Below are positions 1 through 6,412 of a stretch of DNA of 10,792 nucleotides, piece after piece; position 1 is the stretch's first letter; the number at the start of each line of letters is the position of its first letter. The DNA comes from Lactobacillus sp. UBA5804 (GTDB lineage: Bacteria; Bacillota; Bacilli; Lactobacillales; Lactobacillaceae). Under the pieces are notes generated by a model. It searched no databases. It was not told where the DNA came from and saw only the letters and a list, made by a program, of their open reading frames with translations. The DNA lies in the NCBI GenBank assembly GCA_002418055.1, contig DIDI01000047.1, positions 27,332 through 38,123 of the forward strand. The letters are read 5' to 3'. The position numbers and the translations under genes are program-made.

Positions 1-15
1 AAATCCCCCAAGTTA

Positions 16-50
16 AAATAACCCCCTCAGTCAGAGGGAGTTATTTTTTT
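16..50 (+). terminator. Rho-independent terminator of an upstream gene
   Basis: A 13-bp stem (16-28 with 34-46, one A/C mismatch at 23/39) encloses a 5-nt loop and runs into a T tract at 44-50. It most likely ends a gene that lies left of the window. The A-rich left flank (15-18) could give weak activity on the minus strand too. Confidence 0.8.
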
Positions 51-77
51 AGCAACTACCATTTAGTAGTATGTTTT

Positions 78-98
78 AGATTATCAATCTTGTATAAT
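78..98 (+). promoter_or_regulatory. Probable promoter and operator of the tetR-type gene
   Basis: A perfect -10 box TATAAT lies at 93-98, 35 nt before the TTG start. No good -35 box is visible at 16-18 nt spacing (ATGTTT at 71-76 is the best). Just upstream of the -10, an imperfect-size palindrome AGATT-ATC-AATCT (78-90) would be covered by RNA polymerase. The octamer TTATCAAT occurs at 81-88 and again at 110-117, flanking the -10 as a direct repeat. These are candidates for binding by the repressor encoded downstream. The -10 is a direct observation; the operator role is inference. Confidence 0.5.
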
Positions 99-120
99 TA
101 AAGTATATCTTATCAATTCA

Positions 121-126
121 GGGGGA
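121..126 (+). promoter_or_regulatory. Ribosome binding site selecting the TTG start
   Basis: GGGGGA ends 7 nt before TTG at 134. The ATG at 127 opens a frame that stops after six codons, and the in-frame ATG at 152 has no purine-rich stretch at the right distance, so TTG is the best-supported start. Confidence 0.7.
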
Positions 127-133
127 ATGAGAA

Positions 134-832
134 TTGGCAAGACGTAAAAATATGAAACGAAGGAGAGTAATTCTTTTTAATACATTTAAGCTAATCCGGC
201 AGTATGGGGCAAATAATGTGAGCTTACAAAGAATTGCTGAAGAGTCAAAGATTTCTAAATCACTTTTACAATCTTATTATCCGCATAAAGCCAATTTGGT
301 GAGTGAGATTGCATATCAGTTATTAACCACTTTGAGCCACTATCTTGAAACAGCCGCTGGGGGAAGCGGGGATGTTCGAAGTAACCCATATGCGTTAACC
401 AAAGCATACCTTTACTTGATTGTCACTTTAGGAATGACCGATAATGGCTTAAACCGCCTCATTGCAGAAATGTTTAGGAATAATAAGAGCCTTGATGCTT
501 GGGGAGCGATCCTGGGAACATGGATTTATGATCAACATGTATTTGACTGTCGTAAGGTCAATGCAGAACAGTTACGACTAGGTATTTCTTTTGTTACTGC
601 TGGGGTCGGTAGGCTTTACTACGATCGCTCGCAGGTACCAATGGATGCCGAAGCAATCGCGGAAGCGGCTACGAAAAGCCTGATGTTTAGTTTTATTAAA
701 ATTCCAACCAGAGAAATTAAGCAGGCGATGACCGCTGGTCATACGATTATTACGAAGCTTGATATGAAGGCTGTTTGTGCAGATATTGATACGGCATTTG
801 ACGAAGCGCGTGATCCAGTAATGAAAGTGTAA
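134..832 (+). CDS. TetR/AcrR-family transcriptional regulator
   Basis: The product is a 232-residue probable one-component repressor. The N-terminal part (about residues 8-60) has the TetR helix-turn-helix pattern: a first helix ending in the turn QYGANNVS, then QRIAEESKISKSLLQSYYPHK (helices 2-3, about 32-52), where the recognition helix ends in the typical YYPHK (usually YxHFxxK). The remainder is helical and variable, as expected for a ligand-binding and dimer domain; I cannot name the ligand. The start is TTG, chosen from the GGGGGA ribosome site. A membrane protein gene follows after 6 nt, so the usual arrangement of a repressor controlling itself and a linked membrane protein is likely. 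Possible operator palindromes sit around its -10 box. The family assignment is firm; target and inducer are unknown. Confidence 0.88.
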   Translation: MARRKNMKRRRVILFNTFKLIRQYGANNVSLQRIAEESKISKSLLQSYYPHKANLVSEIAYQLLTTLSHYLETAAGGSGDVRSNPYALTKAYLYLIVTLGMTDNGLNRLIAEMFRNNKSLDAWGAILGTWIYDQHVFDCRKVNAEQLRLGISFVTAGVGRLYYDRSQVPMDAEAIAEAATKSLMFSFIKIPTREIKQAMTAGHTIITKLDMKAVCADIDTAFDEARDPVMKV

Positions 833-838
833 TAATGA

Positions 839-1672
839 ATGGCTGAAGTTACGAGAGCAAGTTTGCAACGAATCACTGAGGAGCAAGGCAAACAATATAA
901 ACGTTTGCTCGCTTTTGTGATTTTCTTAGGAATATCGCTGGCAATGATCACGGTTACTTTTTTGAATCCTACCTTTATGAAAGGACAGATGAGGCAGAGT
1001 AATAATCAAGCCATTGTCGTCAAAGAGGTTGATTTGCACTTTAATCAGCTCGCCACTTTGGTGGGGGCTGATTCAGAGGCAAATGCTAATTTGCTGACCA
1101 GTCGTGAGGCATTACCGATTGCCGATTATATTGTGGACTATACTTTGGGCGTGCACTTATTTCGCACCAATAGTAATGAATTAGCGCACCAAATTTATGG
1201 TGCCATTAAGCAAAATATTGATGATGATTCTGCGTCTGATGCCCAAGATATTCGCGATGGTCTCAAGAAGGAGCCAGACTTGGCTTTGGCTAAGGTCACC
1301 ACGGCGTTTAACTTGAGCTTGGCAGTACTAGGTGCGAATTTGGTCAATGTTCTACTGATTATTAATGTGGTCATCGTCGTGATTACGGTGATTATGCTGG
1401 TGTCATTAATTCAGGATTTGCGTGGCCGGTTAGGATGGCGCCAACTGATTCATGAAGTGACGGCGGGTGTCATGTGGGCCGGCTTTTGGATGATTCTATT
1501 GTTCGGCTTTTTGGCGATTTTACCGATTTTTGTGACGGCTCAGACACTGAGCTTGACGGGTATCGGTTATTTGCTGGAACTCGCCAGTTCCACCTTTCTA
1601 GATTATGTCATTGTAGGGGTGGTACTCTATATTGTAGCGGCAATCCCATGGCAAGCGACATCACCTAAGTGA
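839..1672 (+). CDS. Four-helix membrane protein of unknown function, partner of the TetR-type regulator
   Basis: The product has 277 residues and I do not recognise its family. The predicted topology is a short, positively charged cytoplasmic N-terminus, TM1 at about 23-43, and a roughly 120-residue hydrophilic segment (44-165) probably outside the cell. Three more helices follow at about 167-191 (long and very hydrophobic), 211-233 and 252-270. The basic loop RGRLGWR (195-201) between TM2 and TM3 fits a cytoplasmic position. No lipobox, transporter ATPase motif or peptidase motif is seen. The gene starts 6 nt after the tetR stop, without a strong ribosome site (GAAAG at 823-827 is the nearest). 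Translation is therefore probably coupled to the regulator; an out-of-frame ATG at 835 stops after three codons. Its stop codon lies inside a small hairpin. It may be an envelope-stress or export-related protein, but that is a guess from context. Confidence 0.75.
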   Translation: MAEVTRASLQRITEEQGKQYKRLLAFVIFLGISLAMITVTFLNPTFMKGQMRQSNNQAIVVKEVDLHFNQLATLVGADSEANANLLTSREALPIADYIVDYTLGVHLFRTNSNELAHQIYGAIKQNIDDDSASDAQDIRDGLKKEPDLALAKVTTAFNLSLAVLGANLVNVLLIINVVIVVITVIMLVSLIQDLRGRLGWRQLIHEVTAGVMWAGFWMILLFGFLAILPIFVTAQTLSLTGIGYLLELASSTFLDYVIVGVVLYIVAAIPWQATSPK

Positions 1673-1675
1673 TGT
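1658..1675 (+). other. Small perfect hairpin over the stop codon
   Basis: ACATCAC (1658-1664) and GTGATGT (1669-1675) form a perfect 7-bp stem with a 4-nt loop. The TGA stop (1670-1672) lies in the right arm. There is no T tract, so it is not a terminator itself. It stands 9 nt before the real terminator hairpin and could protect the 3' end of the mRNA or be incidental. Confidence 0.4.
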
Positions 1676-1684
1676 TGGCTGGCT

Positions 1685-1714
1685 AAACCAGTTGAGTGAA
1701 TCAACTGGTTTTTT
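1685..1714 (+). terminator. Rho-independent terminator of the tetR/membrane-protein unit
   Basis: A perfect 11-bp stem, AAACCAGTTGA (1685-1695) with TCAACTGGTTT (1701-1711), has a 5-nt loop and T residues through 1714. It cleanly separates this unit from ddl. Confidence 0.92.
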
Positions 1715-1763
1715 GCTAGCTTTCAAAAAAAGATTAAAATTCGTATGATTTAGGCCTGAGTTA

Positions 1764-1792
1764 TTCAATACTGCCCTCTAAATGCGTATAAT
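1764..1792 (+). promoter_or_regulatory. Probable sigma-A promoter of ddl
   Basis: TATAAT at 1787-1792 is preceded, with 17-nt spacing, by TTCAAT at 1764-1769, a weak -35 (3 of 6 consensus bases). Transcription would begin near 1799, giving a leader of about 29 nt. The rest of the gap from 1715 to 1827 shows no other clear signal. Confidence 0.65.
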
Positions 1793-1827
1793 GAAGTTTT
1801 GATAGTGAAGTATTAGAGGTAATAAAG

Positions 1828-2916
1828 ATGACAAAGAAAACGCGTGTAGGGTTAATTTTTGGTGGTAATTCTTCTGAATATGAAGTTTCCATCGTCTCCG
1901 GCGGCAATATTTATGACGCTATTGATAAAGATAAATTTGAAGTACATCCAATTTGGATTACGAACGAAGGCTATATTGCCAGTGAAGCCGATTCTTTTAA
2001 GGTGTTACAGGATCCAACTTATCAAGTTAAGAATCCCAAAAAAGTTGCTAATTTAGCTAATTTAACAGAGCTTGCTAATCGCCCAGAAATTGATATTTTC
2101 TTCCCAATTGTTCATGGTAATTTGGGCGAAGATGGGGTCTTGCAAGGCTTGTTCCGGTTATTAAACAAACCGTTTGTTGGCGATGACGTGCTTGCTGCAG
2201 CCGTGACTATGGACAAGGAAATGACCAAGATTTTAGCATCCCGAGTTGGTGTCCCGGTTTCTAAATGGGTTGCTATTAAACGACGTGAATACAATGATGC
2301 TGGGAATGTCAAATTAGATTATGCGCAGGTGAGTGCTGAGCTTGGCACGAGCGATTTATTTGTTAAACCTTCTAATCAAGGTTCATCGGTTGGTATCAGT
2401 CATGTCCAACACGCCGCCGATTATGCGCCAGCACTTGCTGAAGCATTTAAGTTTGACGATAAGGTACTGGTCGAAGAGGCCATTGATGGGACTGAAGTCG
2501 AAACGGCCGTGTTAGGCAATGATGACCCACAAGTTTCTGGTGTTGGCCAGATTATTAATCAAAAGGGTACATGGTATTCTTATGATAATAAGTATGCTGG
2601 TAATTCGACAACGACCCTGCAGATTCCCGCTGATTTACCTGTAAGCGTCGTTGAAACCGTTCGTGAGCAAGCCTTAAAGGTCTACCAAGTGACTGAGTGT
2701 AGCGGCTTGTCGCGGATTGATTCCATGCTGCGGACGAGCGATCATAAGGTAATCTTTAACGAATTGAATGCATTGCCTGGTTTCACGAATATTAGCATGT
2801 ATCCTAAGTTGTTTGAAGAAGCTGGTATCAGCTATTCTGATTTAATTACCAAATTATTAACGTATGGACAAGCTCGGTTTGACCACAAGGCCACTTTATT
2901 GCATAAGCACGACTAG
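1828..2916 (+). CDS. ddl: D-alanine--D-alanine ligase (Tyr type)
   Basis: This ATP-grasp ligase joins two D-alanines in the cytoplasm for the peptidoglycan precursor UDP-MurNAc-pentapeptide. Its 362 residues match the larger Gram-positive Ddl size. Visible landmarks are the N-terminal GGNSSEYEVS (12-21; Glu17 corresponds to E. coli DdlB Glu15), HGNLGEDGVLQG (96-107), MDKEMTK (128-134), the ATP-binding VKPSNQGSSVGIS (179-191; Lys180 and Ser186), and GLSRID (293-298; Arg296, metal ligand Asp298). NELNALPGFTN (311-321) supplies Glu312 and Asn314. The position that separates D-Ala-D-Ala from D-Ala-D-lactate ligases (Tyr216 of DdlB, Phe in intrinsically vancomycin-resistant lactobacilli) is Tyr256, within YDNKY. 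The start has AGAGG at 1815-1819, 8 nt upstream. The next gene begins 9 nt after the stop, so the two are probably co-transcribed. The identity is secure; the substrate choice is inferred from one residue. Confidence 0.97.
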   Translation: MTKKTRVGLIFGGNSSEYEVSIVSGGNIYDAIDKDKFEVHPIWITNEGYIASEADSFKVLQDPTYQVKNPKKVANLANLTELANRPEIDIFFPIVHGNLGEDGVLQGLFRLLNKPFVGDDVLAAAVTMDKEMTKILASRVGVPVSKWVAIKRREYNDAGNVKLDYAQVSAELGTSDLFVKPSNQGSSVGISHVQHAADYAPALAEAFKFDDKVLVEEAIDGTEVETAVLGNDDPQVSGVGQIINQKGTWYSYDNKYAGNSTTTLQIPADLPVSVVETVREQALKVYQVTECSGLSRIDSMLRTSDHKVIFNELNALPGFTNISMYPKLFEEAGISYSDLITKLLTYGQARFDHKATLLHKHD

Positions 2917-2925
2917 AGGAATGTC

Positions 2926-3609
2926 ATGAGTGGAAAGAAAGAATTTGAAACGCTGGCTGCGGCTGCTACGGTCGCAAAACAATTAAAACTAAGTAGTGGC
3001 ACTTTAAGACGCTATTCTTTAATTGTTGAAAAAGTAACGAGGAATCCGCATTATTATGCGCGTACAAAGCAGAAGTCACGTTTATATCGCAAGACCGATA
3101 TTGCAGATTTACAAGCAATGCGCGCGTTGACACAAAATCAAGCGTTAACTTTAGAGGAATCTGCGCGCCAAATTTTTTCTATCAGTGAGAAATCAGTTCA
3201 AGCTAGTCAGTCGCCACTAGTAGCTGACGATCAAATGTTAACGCTCTTAACAGCACTCAAAACGACTTTAACCAGCCAAACGGCTGAGATGGCACGGCTG
3301 GAAGCCAAAATGGCTAAGCTTGAAGCGCAGAATAAGCAATTACTGGCTTTACAACTGCCGGCAGCTAAAACTAGTACGCTACCGGATATTTCCGAACTGG
3401 TTAAACCTGAGTCAGCTCATGCTAAAATTACGGCCACGAAACGGGCTGAAATAGTGGCCGATATGCATAAGTCGGATCAAGAAGTCCATGCTGAGATGCT
3501 CGCAAAAGCTCAAAAAAACAGTGAGCGCCATCCGAACATGGGACGGACGTTGGCCGATATGCAATTGCCGAAGACCAAGCATTGGTGGCAAAGGTTTATA
3601 AATATTTAA
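2926..3609 (+). CDS. MerR-like helix-turn-helix / coiled-coil protein, RacA-like architecture
   Basis: The 227-residue protein has three parts. Residues about 10-75 look like a MerR-type winged helix: TVAKQLKLSSGTLRRYS (15-31) as the helix-turn-helix, then a basic wing with RLYRKTDIADLQ (52-63). Residues about 102-143 are a charged, heptad-like coiled coil (LTALKTTLTSQTAEMARLEA and beyond). A polar linker leads to a short tail ending in KTKHWWQRFINI, where two Trp and basic residues could bind a membrane or partner protein. This order resembles B. subtilis RacA and plasmid-borne coiled-coil helix-turn-helix proteins, but I cannot assign orthology. The ribosome site AGAGGA (2915-2920) overlaps the ddl stop and sits 5 nt before the ATG; an ATG at 2921 is closed at once by TGA. 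Linkage to ddl suggests a role near cell-wall growth, division or chromosome positioning, which is inference. Confidence 0.72.
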   Translation: MSGKKEFETLAAAATVAKQLKLSSGTLRRYSLIVEKVTRNPHYYARTKQKSRLYRKTDIADLQAMRALTQNQALTLEESARQIFSISEKSVQASQSPLVADDQMLTLLTALKTTLTSQTAEMARLEAKMAKLEAQNKQLLALQLPAAKTSTLPDISELVKPESAHAKITATKRAEIVADMHKSDQEVHAEMLAKAQKNSERHPNMGRTLADMQLPKTKHWWQRFINI

Positions 3610-3617
3610 AATTTCAG

Positions 3618-3649
3618 AAGACGGTTAGCATTAGGCCGTCTTTTGTTTT
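3618..3649 (+). terminator. Terminator after the ddl unit
   Basis: AAGACGG (3618-3624) pairs with CCGTCTT (3636-3642) across an 11-nt loop and is followed by TTTTGTTTT (3641-3649). The stem is short and the loop large, so some read-through into the yibE-like gene is possible. No convincing promoter is visible between this hairpin and that gene. Confidence 0.75.
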
Positions 3650-3677
3650 ACGCTAACAGCAGTGATCATAATAGTTT

Positions 3678-3683
3678 GAGGAG
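3678..3683 (+). promoter_or_regulatory. Ribosome binding site that sets the yibE-like start
   Basis: GAGGAG ends 4 nt before ATG at 3688. It supports that start over the in-frame TTG at 3643, which lies in the T tract of the terminator and would add 15 non-hydrophobic residues before the membrane anchor. Confidence 0.85.
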
Positions 3684-3687
3684 AGCC

Positions 3688-4788
3688 ATGAAGAAAAAGT
3701 ATCTGATAGCGATAATCATCTTATTGATTGGTAGTGGGTTGACGCTAGCCACGTATTTTGCGACGCACATTTATCAACGTGATTCGGTGGCTTTAATTAC
3801 TGATTATCAGATTAAGGATACTTTTGTGCAGCGCGATAAGGATGTTTATGGCAATATTGATCAGACACGGCGCCAAACACTTCACCTCACGATTCTGTCT
3901 GGTCCTCAGCGTGGCAAAAAATATGTGACGAGCAATGTTTATTATCCATCGCAGCTGGTTAGTCAGAAATATCGGCCGCGCCAGCGAATTTTTGTGGATA
4001 TTAAGAAAAATCAGCCGGCTATTGTGAATCCTAAACGGGATTGGGTATTGGTTGTAGTGCTTACCTTGACTTTAGCGTTAATGGTGGCGGTTACTGGGAA
4101 AAAGGCGATTCCCTTAATTTGTTCACTGATTTTGAGCTGGGTAATTTTTTATGGGGTCATCTTGGCTGACGTTAAGCTCAATGGGACCTCAATGTTTCTC
4201 TTATTTGCTAGTGCTAATATCATTTTCTCATTTGTCAGTTTGGCGATTGTGCAAGGTGTTAATCAGAAGATGCTAGTCACCTGGGTCGCGACACTTCTGG
4301 GGGTGTTTATTAGTTTTGGCATTTGTTATGCCGTGATGAAACTGACAGGTGAGACTGAGATGCGGTATGAAACTGGTGACTATGCGACGCAGGATCCCCG
4401 TGGTATCTTTATGGCACAAGCACTCTTGGGGATTTTGGGCGCCGTGATGGATGAAGCCACCGATATTGTCTCAAGTCTTCATGAACTGGTTAAAACGACG
4501 CCTGATATTACGCCACTAACCTTGATGAAAAGTGGCCGCGCGATGGGACAAGAAATTATGGGGCCACTGATTAACGTGCTCGTCTTAATCTTTATTTCAG
4601 GGGCTTTACCAGAAACTATTCTATATTTGCGGGATAATAATACGCTCGCCGCCGCCTTTGGTTTTACCTTGTCGCTCGGTGCAACGCAAAGTGTGATTGC
4701 TGCTATTGGGATAGTCTTGACCGTCATTTTTGCGACGGGCTGTAGTCTGTGGTTTTTGCGAGTAAGAAAGCAGGGTGATTTAGTGTGA
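3688..4788 (+). CDS. YibE/F family membrane protein, YibE-like partner
   Basis: The 366-residue integral membrane protein belongs to the YibE/F-like family, whose biochemical function is not established; transport has been proposed. TM1 (about 5-24) follows the basic start MKKKY. A hydrophilic domain of about 90 residues (25-116) probably lies outside. Seven to eight further helices then follow at about 117-136, 140-160, 167-189, 197-217, 239-262, 291-313, 321-333 and 335-356. The signature segment is at 249-296: ILGAVMDEATDIVSSLHEL, then PDITPLTLMKSGRAMGQEIMG and PLIN. Acidic residues in the membrane-embedded MDEATD are notable. The start is ATG with GAGGAG. The stop overlaps the next gene's GTG by 4 nt, indicating translational coupling with its paralogous partner. 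Family call is firm, role unknown. Confidence 0.88.
   Translation: MKKKYLIAIIILLIGSGLTLATYFATHIYQRDSVALITDYQIKDTFVQRDKDVYGNIDQTRRQTLHLTILSGPQRGKKYVTSNVYYPSQLVSQKYRPRQRIFVDIKKNQPAIVNPKRDWVLVVVLTLTLALMVAVTGKKAIPLICSLILSWVIFYGVILADVKLNGTSMFLLFASANIIFSFVSLAIVQGVNQKMLVTWVATLLGVFISFGICYAVMKLTGETEMRYETGDYATQDPRGIFMAQALLGILGAVMDEATDIVSSLHELVKTTPDITPLTLMKSGRAMGQEIMGPLINVLVLIFISGALPETILYLRDNNTLAAAFGFTLSLGATQSVIAAIGIVLTVIFATGCSLWFLRVRKQGDLV
4772..4777 (+). promoter_or_regulatory. Ribosome binding site for the GTG start of the yibF-like gene
   Basis: AGGGTG, inside the end of the upstream gene, ends 7 nt before GTG at 4785. With the GTGA start/stop overlap (4785-4788) this supports GTG as the true initiation codon. 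Confidence 0.75.
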
Positions 4789-5552
4789 GTACGTTAACAG
4801 CACTAATTGTCGTCTTGGCAATTTTGATGACCATCGTCGGTGGTGAAGCTGGGATTCGTAGCTTTTTCAGCGTCTTGATTAATACGCTGCTACTGATTTT
4901 GGTGGCATTATTAATTTCATGGGGAATTAACATTGAATTATTAATTTTGATTTTTATTCCATTGAAATTAGTCACCATTATTTTCTTAGGAACCCATAAT
5001 GGACGAGTTGCTAAAAATTCCTTTGTGGCTGCCTTAATCGTTTCCGTTACAGTAAGTGTGCTCATCTTGGTGGTGCAGTACTTTGCGCAAGCTGCTGGGC
5101 TTGGTCCAGAAGCCGGTGAAGTGTTAGTCGGGCTATCTCAAATGCCAGGACTTAGTTATCCGATGATTGCCGTAGCGGTAGCGATGTTCTCATCACTAGG
5201 GGCGATTGCCGAGGCCGCGGTTGCCATGTCATCAGGCTTATTAGCCTTAAAGCGGGCACAACCTGATATCTCAGCGGCCGCTTTGAAGCACAGCGGTAAC
5301 CGGATTGGGACTGATGTGATTGGCACAGCACTCAATACCATTTTATTTGGGATGTTTGGGAGTTTTTTAAGTTTATTTCTCTGGTATTTCCGGCTTAATT
5401 ATAGTATTGGCCAAGTTTTGAATGAAAAATTATTTGTGAATGAAGCCTTGATTATCATGTATTCACTAATTGGCGTATTATTGACAGTGCCACTTACGAC
5501 TGTACTGTTGGTTGAGGGCATCACGAAAACTGAGGTTAAGAATGAAAAGTGA
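4785..5552 (+). CDS. YibE/F family membrane protein, YibF-like partner
   Basis: This 255-residue, almost entirely hydrophobic protein has about seven helices (roughly 3-19, 27-46, 50-68, 78-99, 124-154, 176-203 and 219-243). It has no large soluble domain. The segment LGAIAEAAVAMSSGL (138-152), PDISAAALKHSGNRIGTDVIG (160-180) and ALN (182-184) matches the signature of the upstream protein position by position. The two are therefore paralogues and probably form one complex. The acidic MDEATD of the partner is IAEAAV here, so two of the three acidic residues are absent. Initiation is GTG, coupled to the upstream stop. The downstream hydrolase overlaps its last 11 nt. The basic C-terminal tail (TEVKNEK) is probably cytoplasmic. 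No direct functional knowledge of the pair is claimed. Confidence 0.87.
   Translation: MSTLTALIVVLAILMTIVGGEAGIRSFFSVLINTLLLILVALLISWGINIELLILIFIPLKLVTIIFLGTHNGRVAKNSFVAALIVSVTVSVLILVVQYFAQAAGLGPEAGEVLVGLSQMPGLSYPMIAVAVAMFSSLGAIAEAAVAMSSGLLALKRAQPDISAAALKHSGNRIGTDVIGTALNTILFGMFGSFLSLFLWYFRLNYSIGQVLNEKLFVNEALIIMYSLIGVLLTVPLTTVLLVEGITKTEVKNEK
5532..5536 (+). promoter_or_regulatory. Ribosome binding site that sets the hydrolase start
   Basis: GAGGT lies 5 nt before ATG at 5542. The longer in-frame option, TTG at 5512, would add ten residues read from inside the upstream gene and has no equally good site, so it was not used. Confidence 0.7.
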
Positions 5553-6363
5553 AGAGTTAACGTTAACTAATTTTAATGGCCGCGCCTTTCGTCTGCGGAC
5601 TTATTGTGCTGAAGTCAATCCCAATTTAATCGCGCCGCAGCGTCCCTTGATCATTGTGGTCCCGGGTGGTAGTTTTAACCACTTGGCACAGCGTGAAGGT
5701 GAACCAGTTGCCTTGGCCTACCTGAGCCATGGCTATAACGCGGCCGTGATGGACTATAATCTGGTGCAAGATCCGGGAAATATTTATCCCGATGCTGCCT
5801 TGGATTTGCTGACAACGGTGCGGTATTTTAGACAACATGCGTCGGCATACCAACTTGATCCGCAACAGATTGTAACGGCTGGTTTTTCAGCTGGTGGACA
5901 CGTGGTATCCGCGGCTAATATTCTGGCTGATATGCCTAAATTAGCTAAGCGTTTTGGTTATGTGGACAATCAAGTGCGTCCCAATGCAACCATTTTGGGC
6001 TACCCACTGATTAATATTGAAAAGGTTGGTTTTACCATTCCTGAAGATCAAAAGGGCAAGTATCCAGCTGAGGTAGAATTACTTGATACTGCTAAGGGGG
6101 TTACTTCGCAGCATCCAGTAACGTTTCTATTCCAGGCGTGGGACGATCCAATTGTCCTCATTACCAATTCTCTGGAATATTTGGCTGCCTTGCAGGCTAA
6201 ACAGGTTTCGTGTGAGGCGCACCTCTTTGCTCATGGTGGTCACGGCTTTTCTTTAGCGCGGCCAGAGCTTGTCACTGAGGGCCGTGCTTGGCAGAATAAT
6301 CCACATGCATCACATTGGTTCAAGTTAAGTTTAGAATGGTTAGATCAGCAATTAGGTCATTAA
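5542..6363 (+). CDS. Alpha/beta hydrolase, esterase/acetyl-xylan-esterase-like
   Basis: The 273-residue protein is a probable cytoplasmic serine esterase of the alpha/beta-hydrolase fold (Aes/BD-FAE-like group); no signal peptide is seen. The oxyanion-loop strand is IIVVPGGSFNHL (37-48), the usual HGGG replaced by PGGS. The nucleophile elbow is GFSAGGH (114-120) with Ser116. The acid is probably Asp202 (or Asp201) in AWDDPIV (199-205). The base is probably His234 in HGGHGF (231-236). The typical YPDAALDLL and RYFRQHA helices precede the nucleophile. The true substrate (acylated sugar, ester or lipid) cannot be read from the sequence. It overlaps yibF by 11 nt and closes that operon, so its activity may act on whatever the YibE/F pair handles; this is inference. 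Confidence 0.87.
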   Translation: MKSEELTLTNFNGRAFRLRTYCAEVNPNLIAPQRPLIIVVPGGSFNHLAQREGEPVALAYLSHGYNAAVMDYNLVQDPGNIYPDAALDLLTTVRYFRQHASAYQLDPQQIVTAGFSAGGHVVSAANILADMPKLAKRFGYVDNQVRPNATILGYPLINIEKVGFTIPEDQKGKYPAEVELLDTAKGVTSQHPVTFLFQAWDDPIVLITNSLEYLAALQAKQVSCEAHLFAHGGHGFSLARPELVTEGRAWQNNPHASHWFKLSLEWLDQQLGH

Positions 6364-6370
6364 GTCATCA

Positions 6371-6405
6371 AAAAAGCACGTGCATATTAAATGCGCGTGC
6401 TTTTT
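6371..6405. terminator. Bidirectional terminator between convergent genes
   Basis: AAAAAGCACGTGCAT (6371-6385) pairs with ATGCGCGTGCTTTTT (6391-6405), a 15-bp stem with one G-U (plus) or A-C (minus) position and a 5-nt loop. T tracts occur on both strands, so it serves the yibE-yibF-hydrolase unit and, in the opposite direction, the GH31-like gene, whose stop is 8 nt away. Confidence 0.92.
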
Positions 6406-6412
6406 AATAAGG

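Noticed and set aside
1859..2515. Open frames in other phases inside ddl
   Set aside because: They lack ribosome sites and family motifs, and the host frame shows clear ligase motifs throughout.
3643..3672. TTGTTT / CATAAT promoter-like pair before the yibE-like gene
   Set aside because: The 18-nt spacing is acceptable, but transcription would begin near 3679, within the ribosome site; the -35 is also part of the terminator tail.
3643..3687. In-frame TTG extension of the yibE-like gene
   Set aside because: It starts in the terminator T tract, has no ribosome site, and adds residues ahead of a good signal-anchor start (MKKKY) that has GAGGAG correctly placed.
4479..5065. Minus-strand open frames opposite the yibE/yibF-like genes
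   Set aside because: Low-complexity translations typical of the antisense of membrane-protein genes, without start signals.
5512..5541. In-frame TTG extension of the hydrolase gene
   Set aside because: The added ten residues are read from inside yibF; ATG at 5542 has GAGGT 5 nt upstream and matches the domain start.
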